Below, in pieces: positions 6,994-15,610 of a stretch of 22,156 nucleotides of DNA (positions are counted from its first letter, which is position 1; the number at the start of each line of letters is the position of its first letter). A program made the translations under genes and the position numbers. Source of the DNA: Azolla pinnata (Eukaryota; Streptophyta; Polypodiopsida; Salviniales; Salviniaceae); contig JBBBWG010010035.1 of assembly GCA_037176905.1 (NCBI GenBank), positions 1 to 22,156 of the forward strand, written 5' to 3'. The notes beneath the pieces were generated by a model, which was not told the DNA's origin, did not search any database, and saw only the letters and a program-made list of their open reading frames with translations.

Positions 6994-7868
6994 GTTATTT
7001 CATAATTAAAATAATTATTGTGACTGCTTACAAAATGGAGAATTTAAAGCTAACATTTAGTGTTTCTGGGCTAAAGTTTGATATGTGTTGACTCTTTGTA
7101 TCTGCGAATTCTTTCCTATCATCTCCTATGTCGACCTAATTTTAAGTCGATGGATCTATCTATTCAAGGACCTAAGGGTCATTAGATCTTGGCCTATTGG
7201 GGTTTCAACCTGATAAAGGCATATTGAACCATGCCGATCTATAGGCTAAGATTAAAACCCTAGCCGTCACTTTCGCATATTTAAGGTGACGACATAAATC
7301 CTAGTGGGGTATGCAAGTGCCACAACTGGGAAAGGAGGATATATCAGCAAGCTAGGCCGACAGTAGAGGTGGAGTAACAGTGTGGATTCAAGCTCAAGAC
7401 TTATGCCAGTCATTGACTTTAAGCCGTGTTAAACTTTCGACAAACCATAGCTTCAAGCTACATGATGGCAGGCCTTGACTCGGCGCATAGGCCGATAATC
7501 ATCAGTTAGAGGCCATGATAACTTCAACCCTTGTCCCGATAGTTTACGGTAGCACGGGAGGAATGGCGTGCGTTTTGGTGGTAAGGGAAAGTAGGTTATA
7601 GTGTCGCTTCAGGCGACAACTGATGACTAAGATTGAAAAGAGTCTGTTATTCGGCATTTCAGATGACAACAGAACCACATAAGAGTAGTGGCTCAATTTG
7701 GTGGCCATAAAAAGAACAGGAAGAAGAAGACAATAGATACAATATGCTTAATTCAATTTATTCAAAGAATTGAAATAGATCAATTACGATAAAATACCTT
7801 GGTTCGAGCAATACATGCTGATAACATGTTGCAAAACGTTTCGTCCGTAATTGATCAACGCCCTACAA
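6994..7868. other. Gene-free interval of unknown origin
   Basis: The 7100-7690 part is more GC-rich than its surroundings and has short repeated words (CTTCAGGCGACAACT near 7608 and TTTCAGATGACAAC near 7657). No frame is long or recognisable. It could be an LTR or leader of another element; I found no TG...CA ends. At 7748-7780 there is a short AT-rich inverted repeat (AATTCAATT/TTCAAAGAATTGAA). Confidence 0.4.
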
Positions 7869-7977
7869 TAGTCCCACTCCTGAAATAGAAGGGATGAGAA
7901 CTTTGCTTTCTTGAGAAGCTTCAAGAGGGTTCTCTTCAGATTTAGGGGCAGGAGAGTTACACGCCAGAAATACAAGG
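7869..7977 (-). mobile_element. Copia LTR fragment, low-side flank
   Basis: It aligns with 1189-1294 from TAGTCCCAC through TGAAATAG, GAGAAGCTTCAAGAGGG and CGCCAGAAATACAA. The copia LTR is interrupted here by the chromovirus and appears to resume at about 11219 (see 11219-11260). The part carrying the copia TATA box is absent. Confidence 0.8.
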
Positions 7978-8419
7978 TTTCAGAACCATGAAAGAGATTG
8001 AATGATTGAAGGAAGTTATAAGAGTAGAGAAGAAGGAGAGTGGATATATAATAGAAGAGTGAGTTTATTAGAATAGAATGAGTACAAGAGGAGTTTGATA
8101 CAACAAAGGCTTAAGGCTGAAGGCTGGTGTTGACTCGAACTAATTTGATATTATGTATATGTCTCTATTTATAGGATTACCCTATAGATTTCTTGAAGGC
8201 TCTAGAAATGTTCTATTCCTAGAATATTCTAGGATCCTCTAGACAGTTCTAGAAAGTTCCAAAGTTTTCTCTAAATACAATAATCATTAAATCATTAAAA
8301 TGTAGCCTTTAACATTTCACGTCATGATAAGTCATTTCACTGGTTAGGCTTCCCAATCATGCAGTACGAGATCATGGGTTTAAATCCGGGAGAAGCCTAA
8401 TGCTCATTGATTCCGTACA
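7978..8419 (-). mobile_element. Chromovirus LTR B (3' LTR)
   Basis: Minus strand, same order as LTR C: candidate TGTACGG start at 8419 after a GGGGGA purine tract, GAGCATTAGGCTTC, antisense tRNA-like block, CACGTC, degenerate heat-shock elements (8183-8268), TATAAATA (8166-8173), GTTCGAGTCAA (8130-8140), a polyadenylation signal near 8065-8075 and the U5 end GGTTCTGAAA at 7978. The chromodomain end of pol lies just upstream on the same strand. Point changes have degraded the terminal CA and some GAA/TTC units compared with LTR C. Confidence 0.88.
8183..8268 (-). promoter_or_regulatory. Degenerate heat-shock elements of LTR B
   Basis: Minus strand: GGAACTTTCTAGAAC, then TCCTAGAATATTCTAGGA and imperfect repeats down to CCTTCAAGAA, all upstream of the TATA box. 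The 5-bp phase is mostly kept, but several triplets carry a change. Position and phase match the array in LTR C. Confidence 0.6.
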
Positions 8420-8469
8420 TTATCCCCCATTCTAAGAATTAAAAACATTATCGACGGGTTTCTCATGTA

Positions 8470-8968
8470 CAATTACTCGGGGAATAGCCCAGCCAATCAA
8501 CGAGATAATACAGCATGTTTCGCACAATTTTAAAATTAAGAATTGAGGCTACCTCGTACTGTGGGCCGTCAGCAAGTTGGAGAGGAGGTGGGGGCGTCAC
8601 GACACGATTGGGAATCGTGCTGGTGTGACAATGCTGCAGAAGAGAGCTATGAAAGACGGGATGAAGTCGTAAATTTCCATGAAGATCAAGACAAAAGGTT
8701 GCGTCATTAATCCGCTCCGTGATGACAAAAGCACAAGGCGTTTATAATCTAACTTATCATCACATGGCCGAGTAGTCTTGATGTGGCGCCGTAACAAGCA
8801 TACCCGATCACCAATCTTGAACGGAGACGGAAGACGATCTCGATCTTCATGGGCCTTATATTTGGCTTGAGCTTTCTGAAGATGTGAAGACAACTCGGAC
8901 TGAAGCAGTTGGAGGCGATGGAGATGCTGCTCTGCGCTAGGATTTTGTGACAGCATTAGAATGTCCAA
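8470..8968 (-). pseudogene. Chromovirus integrase C-terminus and chromodomain
   Basis: Minus strand: ELSSHLQKAQAKYKAHEDRD, then the GPF/Y-type integrase end with PFKIGDRVCLLRRHIKTTRP and LDYKRL. A frameshift near 8740 follows, then RINDATFRLDLHGNLRLHPVFH-type sequence in another frame. The chromodomain follows at about 8470-8567: YEVASILNFKIVRN, LYYLVDWLGYSP and NCT*E, where * replaces the usual Trp. Chromodomains at the integrase C-terminus steer insertion towards marked chromatin and define chromoviruses. The acidic/proline linker PNRVVTPPPPLQLADGPQ precedes it. Confidence 0.88.
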
Positions 8969-8969
8969 G

Positions 8970-9850
8970 AGACACCATCAAGGATGGTTACCAGTATAGG
9001 CGTACAAAGGTATGACCTTGGTAGAAGACTGTACAGTGTCATTGTATACAAACTCTACAAGATGCAATAGATGACTCCAATCATCGTGGTAATTGATGAA
9101 GCATCGAAGATACTTCTCAAGTGTTTCATTCGTGCACTCTGTTTGGCCATCAGTTTCAAGATGATATGCTGAAGAGAGTTTGCAAGTGATTCAGAGCCCG
9201 TCACATCGGTGCTTCCAGAAGTGAGAGATAAATTGTAGACCACGATCACTAATAATGTTGCCTGGAACAAAATGATGGCGGAATACTTCACGCATAATGA
9301 TGTCTACTGTTTCTTTAATTCTAATGCTCTTGACACAGGGCAAAAAATGTGCCATCTTGGTAAATCGATCCACTACGGTTAAAATAGCATCAAAATCTTG
9401 CAAAGGTGCCAGATCTGTAATGAAATCCATAGAAATTGACTGCCATGAAGTGCTTGATGTCGGCAACGGTTACAACAGCCGATAAGGATGATGCTTGGGC
9501 ATCTTGGCTCGACAACAGAGGCCAAATGTGCGAACGTAATCTTCAACGATTCTTGTAAATGAGGCCACCAAAAGGATCGCCTCACTAGCTCATGGTCTTG
9601 GCAATGCCAAAGTGTCAAGCCATATGGGCATCATGACAGTGCTCCAACACTTCAAGACGTGGTGATCCATCAGGGACGTAAAGGAGATGCTTGTAGAAAA
9701 GTAAGTTATCTTGTCACGTAAACTCCTTACAACGTCGAGATCATCCCGGCAATGTGGAGCACGATCCATCACTGGGACCAAGGTGAGCGAGTACATCCTT
9801 CGCAAAATCATAAATGTGGAGTTGTTAAATAGTATCAAGAAGACTTGTAT
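8970..9850 (-). pseudogene. Chromovirus integrase core, decayed
   Basis: Minus strand: a zinc-binding region, HDAHMA*HFGIAKTM (one stop) then SFWWPHLQESLK and degraded cysteines (about 9480-9650). The catalytic core follows: MDFITDLAPL (first Asp), VVDRFTKMAHFLPC, IISDRGLQF (second Asp) and LETDGQTECTNETLEKYL (the core Glu lies in this stretch). Next come HDDWSHLLHLVEF and the ...YTGNHP end. The key acidic residues are still encoded, but frameshifts (about 9210, 9400 and 9600) and stops break the protein. Integrase inserts element cDNA into chromosomes. A sister copy lies at 13585-14548. Confidence 0.9.
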
Positions 9851-10290
9851 CTAGTGGCGTGTTAGAAACCTTTGTTCCTTATAGTTTTTCTTGACCAAGA
9901 AGAACTTGCTTTTGATTGTCGAAAGATGGGTCTCCAAGGCAAGGTGCCAAATACGGGTGCCGAGACAGAGAATCTCCTTGCCCTTGTAATCAAAGGAAGT
10001 TAAAAATTGCGCACACTGAGCTTGTCGCCTATTTAGCACTCGAGCCGTCTAGAAGTATGTAAGATTTTTGTGGTCGCTATAAATGATGATTTGATGAGGT
10101 GAACCTTCCAAGAAATGTCGCCATTGCGCAAAGAGTCGACCACAGCTAGTAACTCTTTGTCATGCACCTCATAATTGACCTCCGTAACATTAAATTTTCT
10201 TGAGTGAAACGCGACTTGATGTAATTCCCCATCTTCCCCTGGCTGTCATAGGATGCTTCCTTGTGCAAAGTCTAATGTAATTGCCTCAAT
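9850..10290 (-). pseudogene. Chromovirus RNase H domain, decayed
   Basis: Minus strand: [35 protein letters not shown] and [10 protein letters not shown] (about 10040-10085), then [20 protein letters not shown]. This is the order in Ty3/gypsy RNase H, which degrades the RNA strand of the RNA-DNA hybrid. At least one frameshift separates the KELLAVV and YSDHKN parts, and a stop follows LTYF. It joins RT upstream and the integrase linker downstream as in an ordinary gypsy pol. Confidence 0.88.
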
Positions 10291-10895
10291 GATATATGGC
10301 CTCGCTAGATCCACATGAGCTAAGATAGGAGTTGATGTGAAGGCCTCTTTTAACTGAGTAACGGCTTTGTTCGCTTTAGGAGACCATACAAAGGCTTGAT
10401 TTTTCTGGGTGAGTTGAGTGAACGGCAAGAAAATCTTTGAATAATTCCAGATGAACTTGTGGTATAAGTTGGCAAATCCAAGAAAACATTGGACATCGTG
10501 GATGGAACTTGGAGTTTACCATTCCACTATGGTTTGAACTTTCCTCAGGTCCATGAACATACCTTTGGATGAAATGCTTTAACCCAAGAACTCCATTTCT
10601 TTGCAATCAGAACTGCACTTCTCTAGTTTGGCATAAAAACCATATTCTCTTAAGCGTTGGAGTACTTTCTGCACATGTATATCGTGCTCCGCCTGTGTTT
10701 TAGAGTAGATAAGCAGATCGTCTAGATAGATGATGAGGAATATATCTAGAAAACCTCGGAAAATGTTATTTGACATATGTTGGAAGACGGTGGGAGCATT
10801 TGTAAGCCCGAAAGGTATTACGGTATGCTCGAAATGCCCATACCTAGTGCGAAATGTAGTCTTCCACTCATCCCCCGGTCGAATACGGAGAAGAT
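10290..10895 (-). pseudogene. Chromovirus reverse transcriptase, 5'-truncated
   Basis: Minus strand: DLLRIRPGDEWKTTFRTRYG, PFGLTNAPTVFQHM, the catalytic YLDDLLIYS (10701-10728) and EHDIHVQKVLQRL, with FLG and the thumb-connection region FLGFANLYHKF. The intact first part starts abruptly at about 10895, where the sequence switches to a plus-strand LTR fragment. The N-terminal RT motifs, protease and gag are therefore missing. The YxDD box is preserved, but later frameshifts (about 10580 and 10400) and stops break the protein. Confidence 0.92.
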
Positions 10896-10946
10896 CTACT
10901 CTTATATCTTCCTTCCATCATTCAACCTCTTTCCTGGTTCTTACAG
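10895..10946 (+). mobile_element. Inverted U5 end of the chromovirus LTR
   Basis: Plus-strand CTACTCTTATATCTT through AACCTCTTTCCTGGTTC and TTACAG equals the 3' end of LTRs A and C, terminus at 10945. It is in the opposite orientation to the pol on one side and LTR D on the other. The first bases (TCTACT) may be microhomology with RT. Confidence 0.85.
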
Positions 10947-10947
10947 T

Positions 10948-11213
10948 TTGACTCGAACTGATTTGATATGATGTATATGTCTCTATTTATAGGATTAACG
11001 TAGAGATTTTTAAAAGGTTCTAAAATGTTTTGTTCCTAAAATATTCTAGGATACTCTAGAATGTTCTAGAAAGTTCAAAAGTTTGCTATCAATTCAATAA
11101 TCATTCTATCATGAAAAAGTACCCTTTAACATTTCACGTGATAATAAACTAGTTTAATGGTTAGGCTTTCTTATCATGTAATACGAGATACTTGGTTCAA
11201 ATCCAGGGGAAGC
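10948..11213 (-). mobile_element. Chromovirus LTR D (U3 plus start of R)
   Basis: Minus strand: the GGCTTCCCCTGG block with its antisense tRNA-like part (GGTTCAAATCC on the plus strand, 11194-11204), heat-shock-like TTCTAGAA words (11020-11080), TATAAATA (10984-10991) and GTTCGAGTCAA (10948-10958). It then stops and passes into antisense U5 (10895-10946) instead of the rest of R. Homology with LTR B ends at GAAGCC near 11213. Confidence 0.85.
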
Positions 11214-11218
11214 CAAGG

Positions 11219-11260
11219 CATGCAAAAAGAAAGGAGTGGGATAACCCACTTATGAATATG
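11219..11260 (-). mobile_element. Copia LTR fragment, high-side flank
   Basis: TGCAAAAAGAAAGGAGTGGGA followed by TAACCCACTTATGAATATGTG aligns with 1297-1340 (AGAAAGAGAGGAGTGGGACG, then ACCCTCTTAGTTATACACATG). It then grades into ATGTAT-rich DNA. Confidence 0.6.
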
Positions 11261-11830
11261 TGCAGCTACTATATACATGCATATATGTATGGATATATAA
11301 GTGAAAATGTATCTTACATGTACATATACACATGAATATGTACCTATGTATGCATATTTTGCTGAATATCCTTCATACATCTATACTGATGAATATGCAT
11401 AGATACATGTATATTCATCAGTAGACATGCATGCATGTATGCATGTATATATAGATGCACATCTATATATATGCATACACAGATGCATATTCATCAGTAC
11501 ACAGATATGCATGTATGCAGGTGAATATACATCCCACATGGACTTATCCACAAGAATATACATGTATGCATGTATGCCCATATAGATAGAACATGCATTA
11601 TCTATGCATATATAGATAAATATGCATCATACATGTGAATATGTATGTATATTGCTAATTATACAAATTAATATGCATGTAGCAGATACAGGTGAATATG
11701 CATGTATATCTACTGATTATGCAGATATGCTAGTTTATGAAGATTAATATCCAGGTATGTAATCATGTACAAATGAATGGAGATATTATACATGAGGAGA
11801 CAGATATGTATAAATAGACAGTGAGGGGTC
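11260..11830. repeat. ATGCAT/ATGTAT-rich low-complexity tract
   Basis: Dense, irregular repeats of GAATATGCATGTAT, CATGTATGCATGTAT and ATATAGAT words, largely alternating purine-pyrimidine (for example around 11430-11455). Many local palindromes. Open frames here (Tyr/His/Ile/Met/Cys-rich) are artefacts of the repeat. A degenerate expansion next to a copia LTR edge. Confidence 0.85.
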
Positions 11831-13138
11831 ATTTGTGTAATTTGTTAACCATAATTAACAAATAATGCTTATATCCACATTTTGCAATGCAACCTTTTGC
11901 AAAACAGACCCTCCTATTTTCCAAAAGGCCGTACTGTTCTAGATTGTGTATCAAAGGTGCCATTTGTGTATTCCACCTATAGTATAGGTGACCTATCTAG
12001 CTCTAAATCATGCTTAAATCCACATTCTTGAAGAATCTCTTTTGCCAAAAGTCGTGCTGTTCAAGAATGTTGGTTAAAGGTTTCATTTGTATCTAGCTAG
12101 TATTACGCATAGTTATCAATAGGTGATATATCTGGTCTGAAATCTTACTTGAATCCACATTTTACAACAGGTGAGACTTTCGCCAACGGTGCCCCTATTT
12201 GAGAATGTTAACTAAAGATTGTGCCAAAACTTCCCATAGTTATCCGTAGCTGATGTAACTAGCCTTAAATTGTACTTAAATATACATTCTTCAATAGCAC
12301 GACGTGTAGCAAAACAGACTCTGTTGTTTCGCCAAACGTCACGCTGCTCAAGTATATAGGTTAAGAGTGTCATTTGTGTATTCTATTACCCATAGTTATC
12401 AATAGTTATATATATGGTCACACAATTCTAGAATCTTGTTCAGTTGTCTATTTTTTTGCCAATGTTATGCATAGGTTCTTAAATCAACATTCTTGCCTAA
12501 CTCGACTTTTGGCAATGGCAGAAAAAAAGGTATCATTTTCTGTATTTTAGTACCCATATTCATCAAATAGTCACCTATATGGTCTTAAAATCGTGCTTAA
12601 ATCTAGATTTTAGAACAATGCGACTTTTGGCAAAACAAACCCTGTTATTTTTCCAAAGATCGTGATGTTCAAGAATATCGATTTAAGTTGTAGTTTGTGT
12701 ATTTTGATACCCATAGTAACTAATAAATCACGTATCTGGTCCCATATTGTGCTTAAATCCACATTTTGAAACAACGCTAGTTTTTACAAAATCGACCCTG
12801 CTATTTTACCAAAAGTCGCATTGTTGCAGAATGCTGGTTACAACTGTCATTTGTATAAATACTTCGCCATAGTTATAAAAAGCTGATGTATTTGGTACCA
12901 AATCATGATTAAATCTACATTCTAGAATCATAAAACTATGAGGTAGACAAACATTGCTATTTTTTCCAAAAGTCGGACTATTAAGAATGTTAATGACAAG
13001 TTTCAATTCTATACTTTGTTGCTCATGGTTATATATAGTTGATTTATCTTGTCTTAAATTTTTCTTAAATTTCATTCTTTAATAGCGTGAATTTTAGCAA
13101 AACAAACGCTGTTAATTTGCCAAATTTCATGCTGTTTA
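11830..13138. repeat. Satellite-like tandem array with inverted-repeat monomers, left block
   Basis: The CATTTGTGTA-like word recurs at 11830, 11961, 12084, 12371, 12533, 12693, 12848 and 12994, with a degenerate copy near 12217. Spacing is 123-133 bp at first and about 146-162 bp later. Each monomer reads: CATTTGTGTATT, ACCCATAGTTATCAATAGGTGA, ATCTGGTCTTAAATC, CTTAAATCCACATTCTTGAA, GCGACTTTTGGCAAAACAGA, CCCTG, TTTTGCCAAAAGTCG, GCTGTTCAAGAATGT. The ACTTTTGGCAAAA and TTTTGCCAAAAGT parts, with their outer CATTCTTGAA/TTCAAGAATG, form one long inverted repeat. There is no coding capacity. Confidence 0.88.
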
Positions 13139-13570
13139 TGTCAGAAAAAAGCAGGATATTAAACCATTGAAAGAACATAGATAGAAGAAAAGCGGAGAGT
13201 GGATTGATAAGAGAATAGTTAGTTTATTAGAATAGAATGAGTATAAAGAGAATTACAATTGACACATGGCAAGCTTGGACCTAAAGATTGGTGTTAATTT
13301 GAAATAATTTGATATGATTTATATGTCTCAAAATTAGAGGTTTCTATAAAATAGCCTAAAGATTCTTAGAATGTTCTAGAATATTCTAGACCTATAAGAT
13401 TCTAGAATGTTCTAAAAAATTCCAATGTTTTCTCTAATTTAGTAATCACTATAGTATAAACAGTTACTTTTATCATTTCATGTCATGATAGGTTACTTTA
13501 ATGGCTAGACTTTGCATCATGAAGTATGAGATCCTGCGTTCAAGTCCAGGTCATACATAGTGCTCACATA
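13139..13570 (-). mobile_element. Chromovirus LTR E (diverged 3' LTR)
   Basis: The plus strand starts TGTCAGAA (13139), complementary to the family's TTCTGACA end. It continues through AGTTTATTAGAATAGAATGAG, TTTGATATGATTTATATGTCTC (a mutated TATA region), TTCTAGAATATTCTAGA-type heat-shock words (13359-13420) and the CATGATAGGTTACTTTAATGG tRNA-like block. It ends near GTGCTCACA (13565). It is the most diverged copy: the self-primer is barely recognisable (TTTCAAATTAA). Confidence 0.8.
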
Positions 13571-13584
13571 TTTATAGTGTAAGA

Positions 13585-14548
13585 GATACCTTCGAGGATA
13601 GTTGATAGTATATGCATTAAAAGGTGCGACCTCGGTATAAGAGTGTATAGTATTATTGTGCGCAAACTCTTCAAGATACAAGATATGACTCCAATAATCT
13701 GGTTTATAATTGATAAAGCATTAGAGATACTCTTAAGTATGTGATTTTTACATTCTATTTGGCCGTTAGTTTCATGATGATATGATGAAAAGCGTATTCA
13801 AGAGATTCGGGGCTCATCACATAGGTGCTTCCTAATGTGAGAGATAAATTGCAGACCACAATTACTAATAATGTTGTCTAGAATACGATGATAACGAAAT
13901 ACTTCAGGGATAATGATATCTTTTGTTTCTAGACTACTAATGCTCTGGACATACAGCAAAAAATGTCTTATCTTCGTAAACCGATCCACTATGGTGAAAA
14001 TAGCATTAACACCCTATGATGGTGAAAAATCTGTAGTGAATTCCATAGAAATAGATTGACATGACTTGATTAGGGTTAGCAAGAGTTATAACAATCTATA
14101 AAGATGACGCGTAGACAATTTGGCTCAATAATATGTGTCCCATGTGTGAATGTAATCCTCAGAAAATTGTTGCAGATGTGGCAACCAAAATGATCGCTTC
14201 ACTAGTTCCATGGTCTTCACAGTACCAAAGTTTCTGTCATATAAGGATCATGAAAGTGATGTAACACTCGAAGGCGTGCTAATTCGATACTCGAAGGCGT
14301 GCTAATTCTATAAGGGACATAAAGGAAATTCTTGTACAAAAATAAGTAATATTCTTACTTGAAGTCTTTATAGCATTAAGATGACCCGTGCAATGTGGAT
14401 CAAAATGAATGATTTGGACAAAGGTGGGTGAAGATATCCATAGCAAAATCATTAGAGTGAAGTTGTTGAATAGTATCAAGAAAGCATGAATCCAATGGCG
14501 TGATAAAAACCGTTGTTACTTATAGTTTTGCTTGACCAAAGAGAACTG
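13585..14548 (-). pseudogene. Chromovirus integrase remnant (element E)
   Basis: It aligns with 8970-9905 of the nested element. Minus strand: MDRFTKIRHFLLYVQSI, EVFRYHRILDNIIS and LQFISHIRKHLCDEP, with the zinc-binding and linker parts at 14100-14548. Stops and frameshifts are throughout. The integrase C-terminus and chromodomain are deleted, so the core passes directly into LTR E at about 13575. Upstream (minus strand) it is fused to gag at about 14548-14565, so protease, RT and RNase H are missing. Confidence 0.85.
14266..14311. repeat. 23-bp tandem duplication
   Basis: ACTCGAAGGCGTGCTAATTC followed by GAT (14266-14288) recurs at 14289-14311 with one change (TAT). It lies in the integrase remnant and shifts its frame. 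Confidence 0.92.
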
Positions 14549-14564
14549 ATACGGACACCGTTTT

Positions 14565-14930
14565 CCAAGAGGGCTTGTTCATCCCAAAGAATGTCACTTG
14601 CAATGTGACAAAATTGGCTGCCTACACTGATGCTAGTTAATTCCCTTACATTCTCTGTGTCTCAAAGCAAGGTTTCAACACTTTAATAAATTCATCAAAG
14701 TTCTCAAGTAAATGGAAATTTTCCTTTAGTAATGGATCAAACCATGACATTGTCGTGTCAGTCAATAAAGTGTTCACTAACCGAACTCGAGTTGAAGCTG
14801 TCGGATAAGGTGTAAGATACATCTCAATTACTAACTGCAGTTGATTTATAAAATCTCGAAAATGTCCTCTTGAACCATTTAATCTGGGGGGCTGAATGTA
14901 AATTCCTCGGCCATCAACTTTTAGGTTTTA
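14565..14930 (-). pseudogene. Chromovirus gag remnant (element E)
   Basis: Minus strand: RLNGSRGHFRDFINQLQLVI, YPTASTRVRLVNTLLTDT, MSWFDPLLKEN and LLENFDEFIKVLKPCF. It is clearly homologous to 5211-5560 but more decayed, with a frameshift after KPCF. Because it preserves HFRDFINQ, it supports the frame chosen for the copy at 5211. It sits directly next to satellite sequence at about 14932, so the N-terminal coiled coil and 5' LTR are lost. Confidence 0.85.
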
Positions 14931-14931
14931 T

Positions 14932-15355
14932 AGAGCTACTCTTAAATAGCGTGACTTTTGGCAGAACAGAACCTATTCTTTTGGATAAGGATTCTGTGTA
15001 AAGAATGTTGATAAAGCTGTCGTTTGTGTAGTTTGTTGCATATAATTATCAGTAGGTGAATTATCTAGTTCTAAATTGTTCTTCAATCCACATTCTTCAG
15101 CAGTGTGACATTAGGCTACATAGGCCGTGTTATTTTGCTAAAAGCTGTGTGGTTTCAACGTGTTAGTTAACAATATCATTTCTATATTCTATTATTACCT
15201 ACAGTTATCAATAGAAAATATATTTGATTGTATGATTAAGTGCACATTTTAGAATAGTGCGACTTTTGGCAAAGTAGATCCTTCTCTTGTGCCAAAAGTT
15301 GTGCTAGTCAAGAATGTGGATTAAAGGTCTCATTTGTATATTATGTTCCCTATAA
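14932..15355. repeat. Satellite array, right block
   Basis: The same monomer as 11830-13138: CATTTGT-like words at 15021, 15177 and 15331 (spacing 156 and 154). The best-preserved hairpin is at 15242-15319, with arms TAGTGCGACTTTTGGCA (15255-15271) and TGCCAAAAGTTGTGCTA (15290-15306). Their three mismatches are all G-U compatible if transcribed. Element E separates this block from the left one. Confidence 0.88.
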
Positions 15356-15359
15356 TTAC

Positions 15360-15610
15360 ACTACATGGTACTGGCAAGTTTGCCTAGCAATTTACTGCAG
15401 CATTTGTTCAGCAAAAGCTGATTAAAAAGTGTGGCAAAATTCGTGGCAAATGACATAAACGTTTTATGCAAGTGTTGTTCGAGATTTACGGCTTTTGTGA
15501 TGCAGGGCTTACTAAAGTTTTGACGCGTGCTTTACTATGGTTTTAACTTCAGTTTTATTGCAAGTTTGCCATGACTTTTACTGCATTTTGATACATGGGG
15601 TTACTGTAAA
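15360..15610. repeat. Short-unit repeat with GCAAGTTTGCC words
   Basis: GCAAGTTTGCCTAGCAATTT followed by ACTGCAGCATTTG (about 15375-15410) is echoed at about 15560-15595 by GCAAGTTTGCCATGACTTTT and ACTGCATTTTG. Words such as GGCAAAATTCGTGGCAAATG also occur. It resembles the GCAACTTTGC-type sequence at 20600-20760 and 21610-21820. Confidence 0.5.

Larger units (their letters stand above)
7973..11218 (-). mobile_element. Nested chromovirus with candidate CAAGG target duplication
   Basis: The composite LTR D - RT - RNase H - integrase - chromodomain - LTR B unit is flanked by CAAGG at 7973-7977 and 11214-11218. Removing it joins the two copia LTR fragments with no length difference from the uninterrupted copy at 1287-1320. 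The caveat is that LTR D seems truncated at this end, so the duplication may be coincidental. Confidence 0.5.

Noticed and set aside
7784..7975. 63-codon minus-strand frame as a gene
   Set aside because: It overlaps the copia LTR fragment and has no family resemblance; the LTR homology explains the sequence.
11174..11581. Two Tyr/Ile/His/Cys-rich frames
   Set aside because: They arise from the ATGCAT/ATGTAT low-complexity tract and LTR D sequence.
11830..13138. CRISPR-like array
   Set aside because: Units are diverged, of variable length and without unique spacers; the context is eukaryotic satellite DNA.
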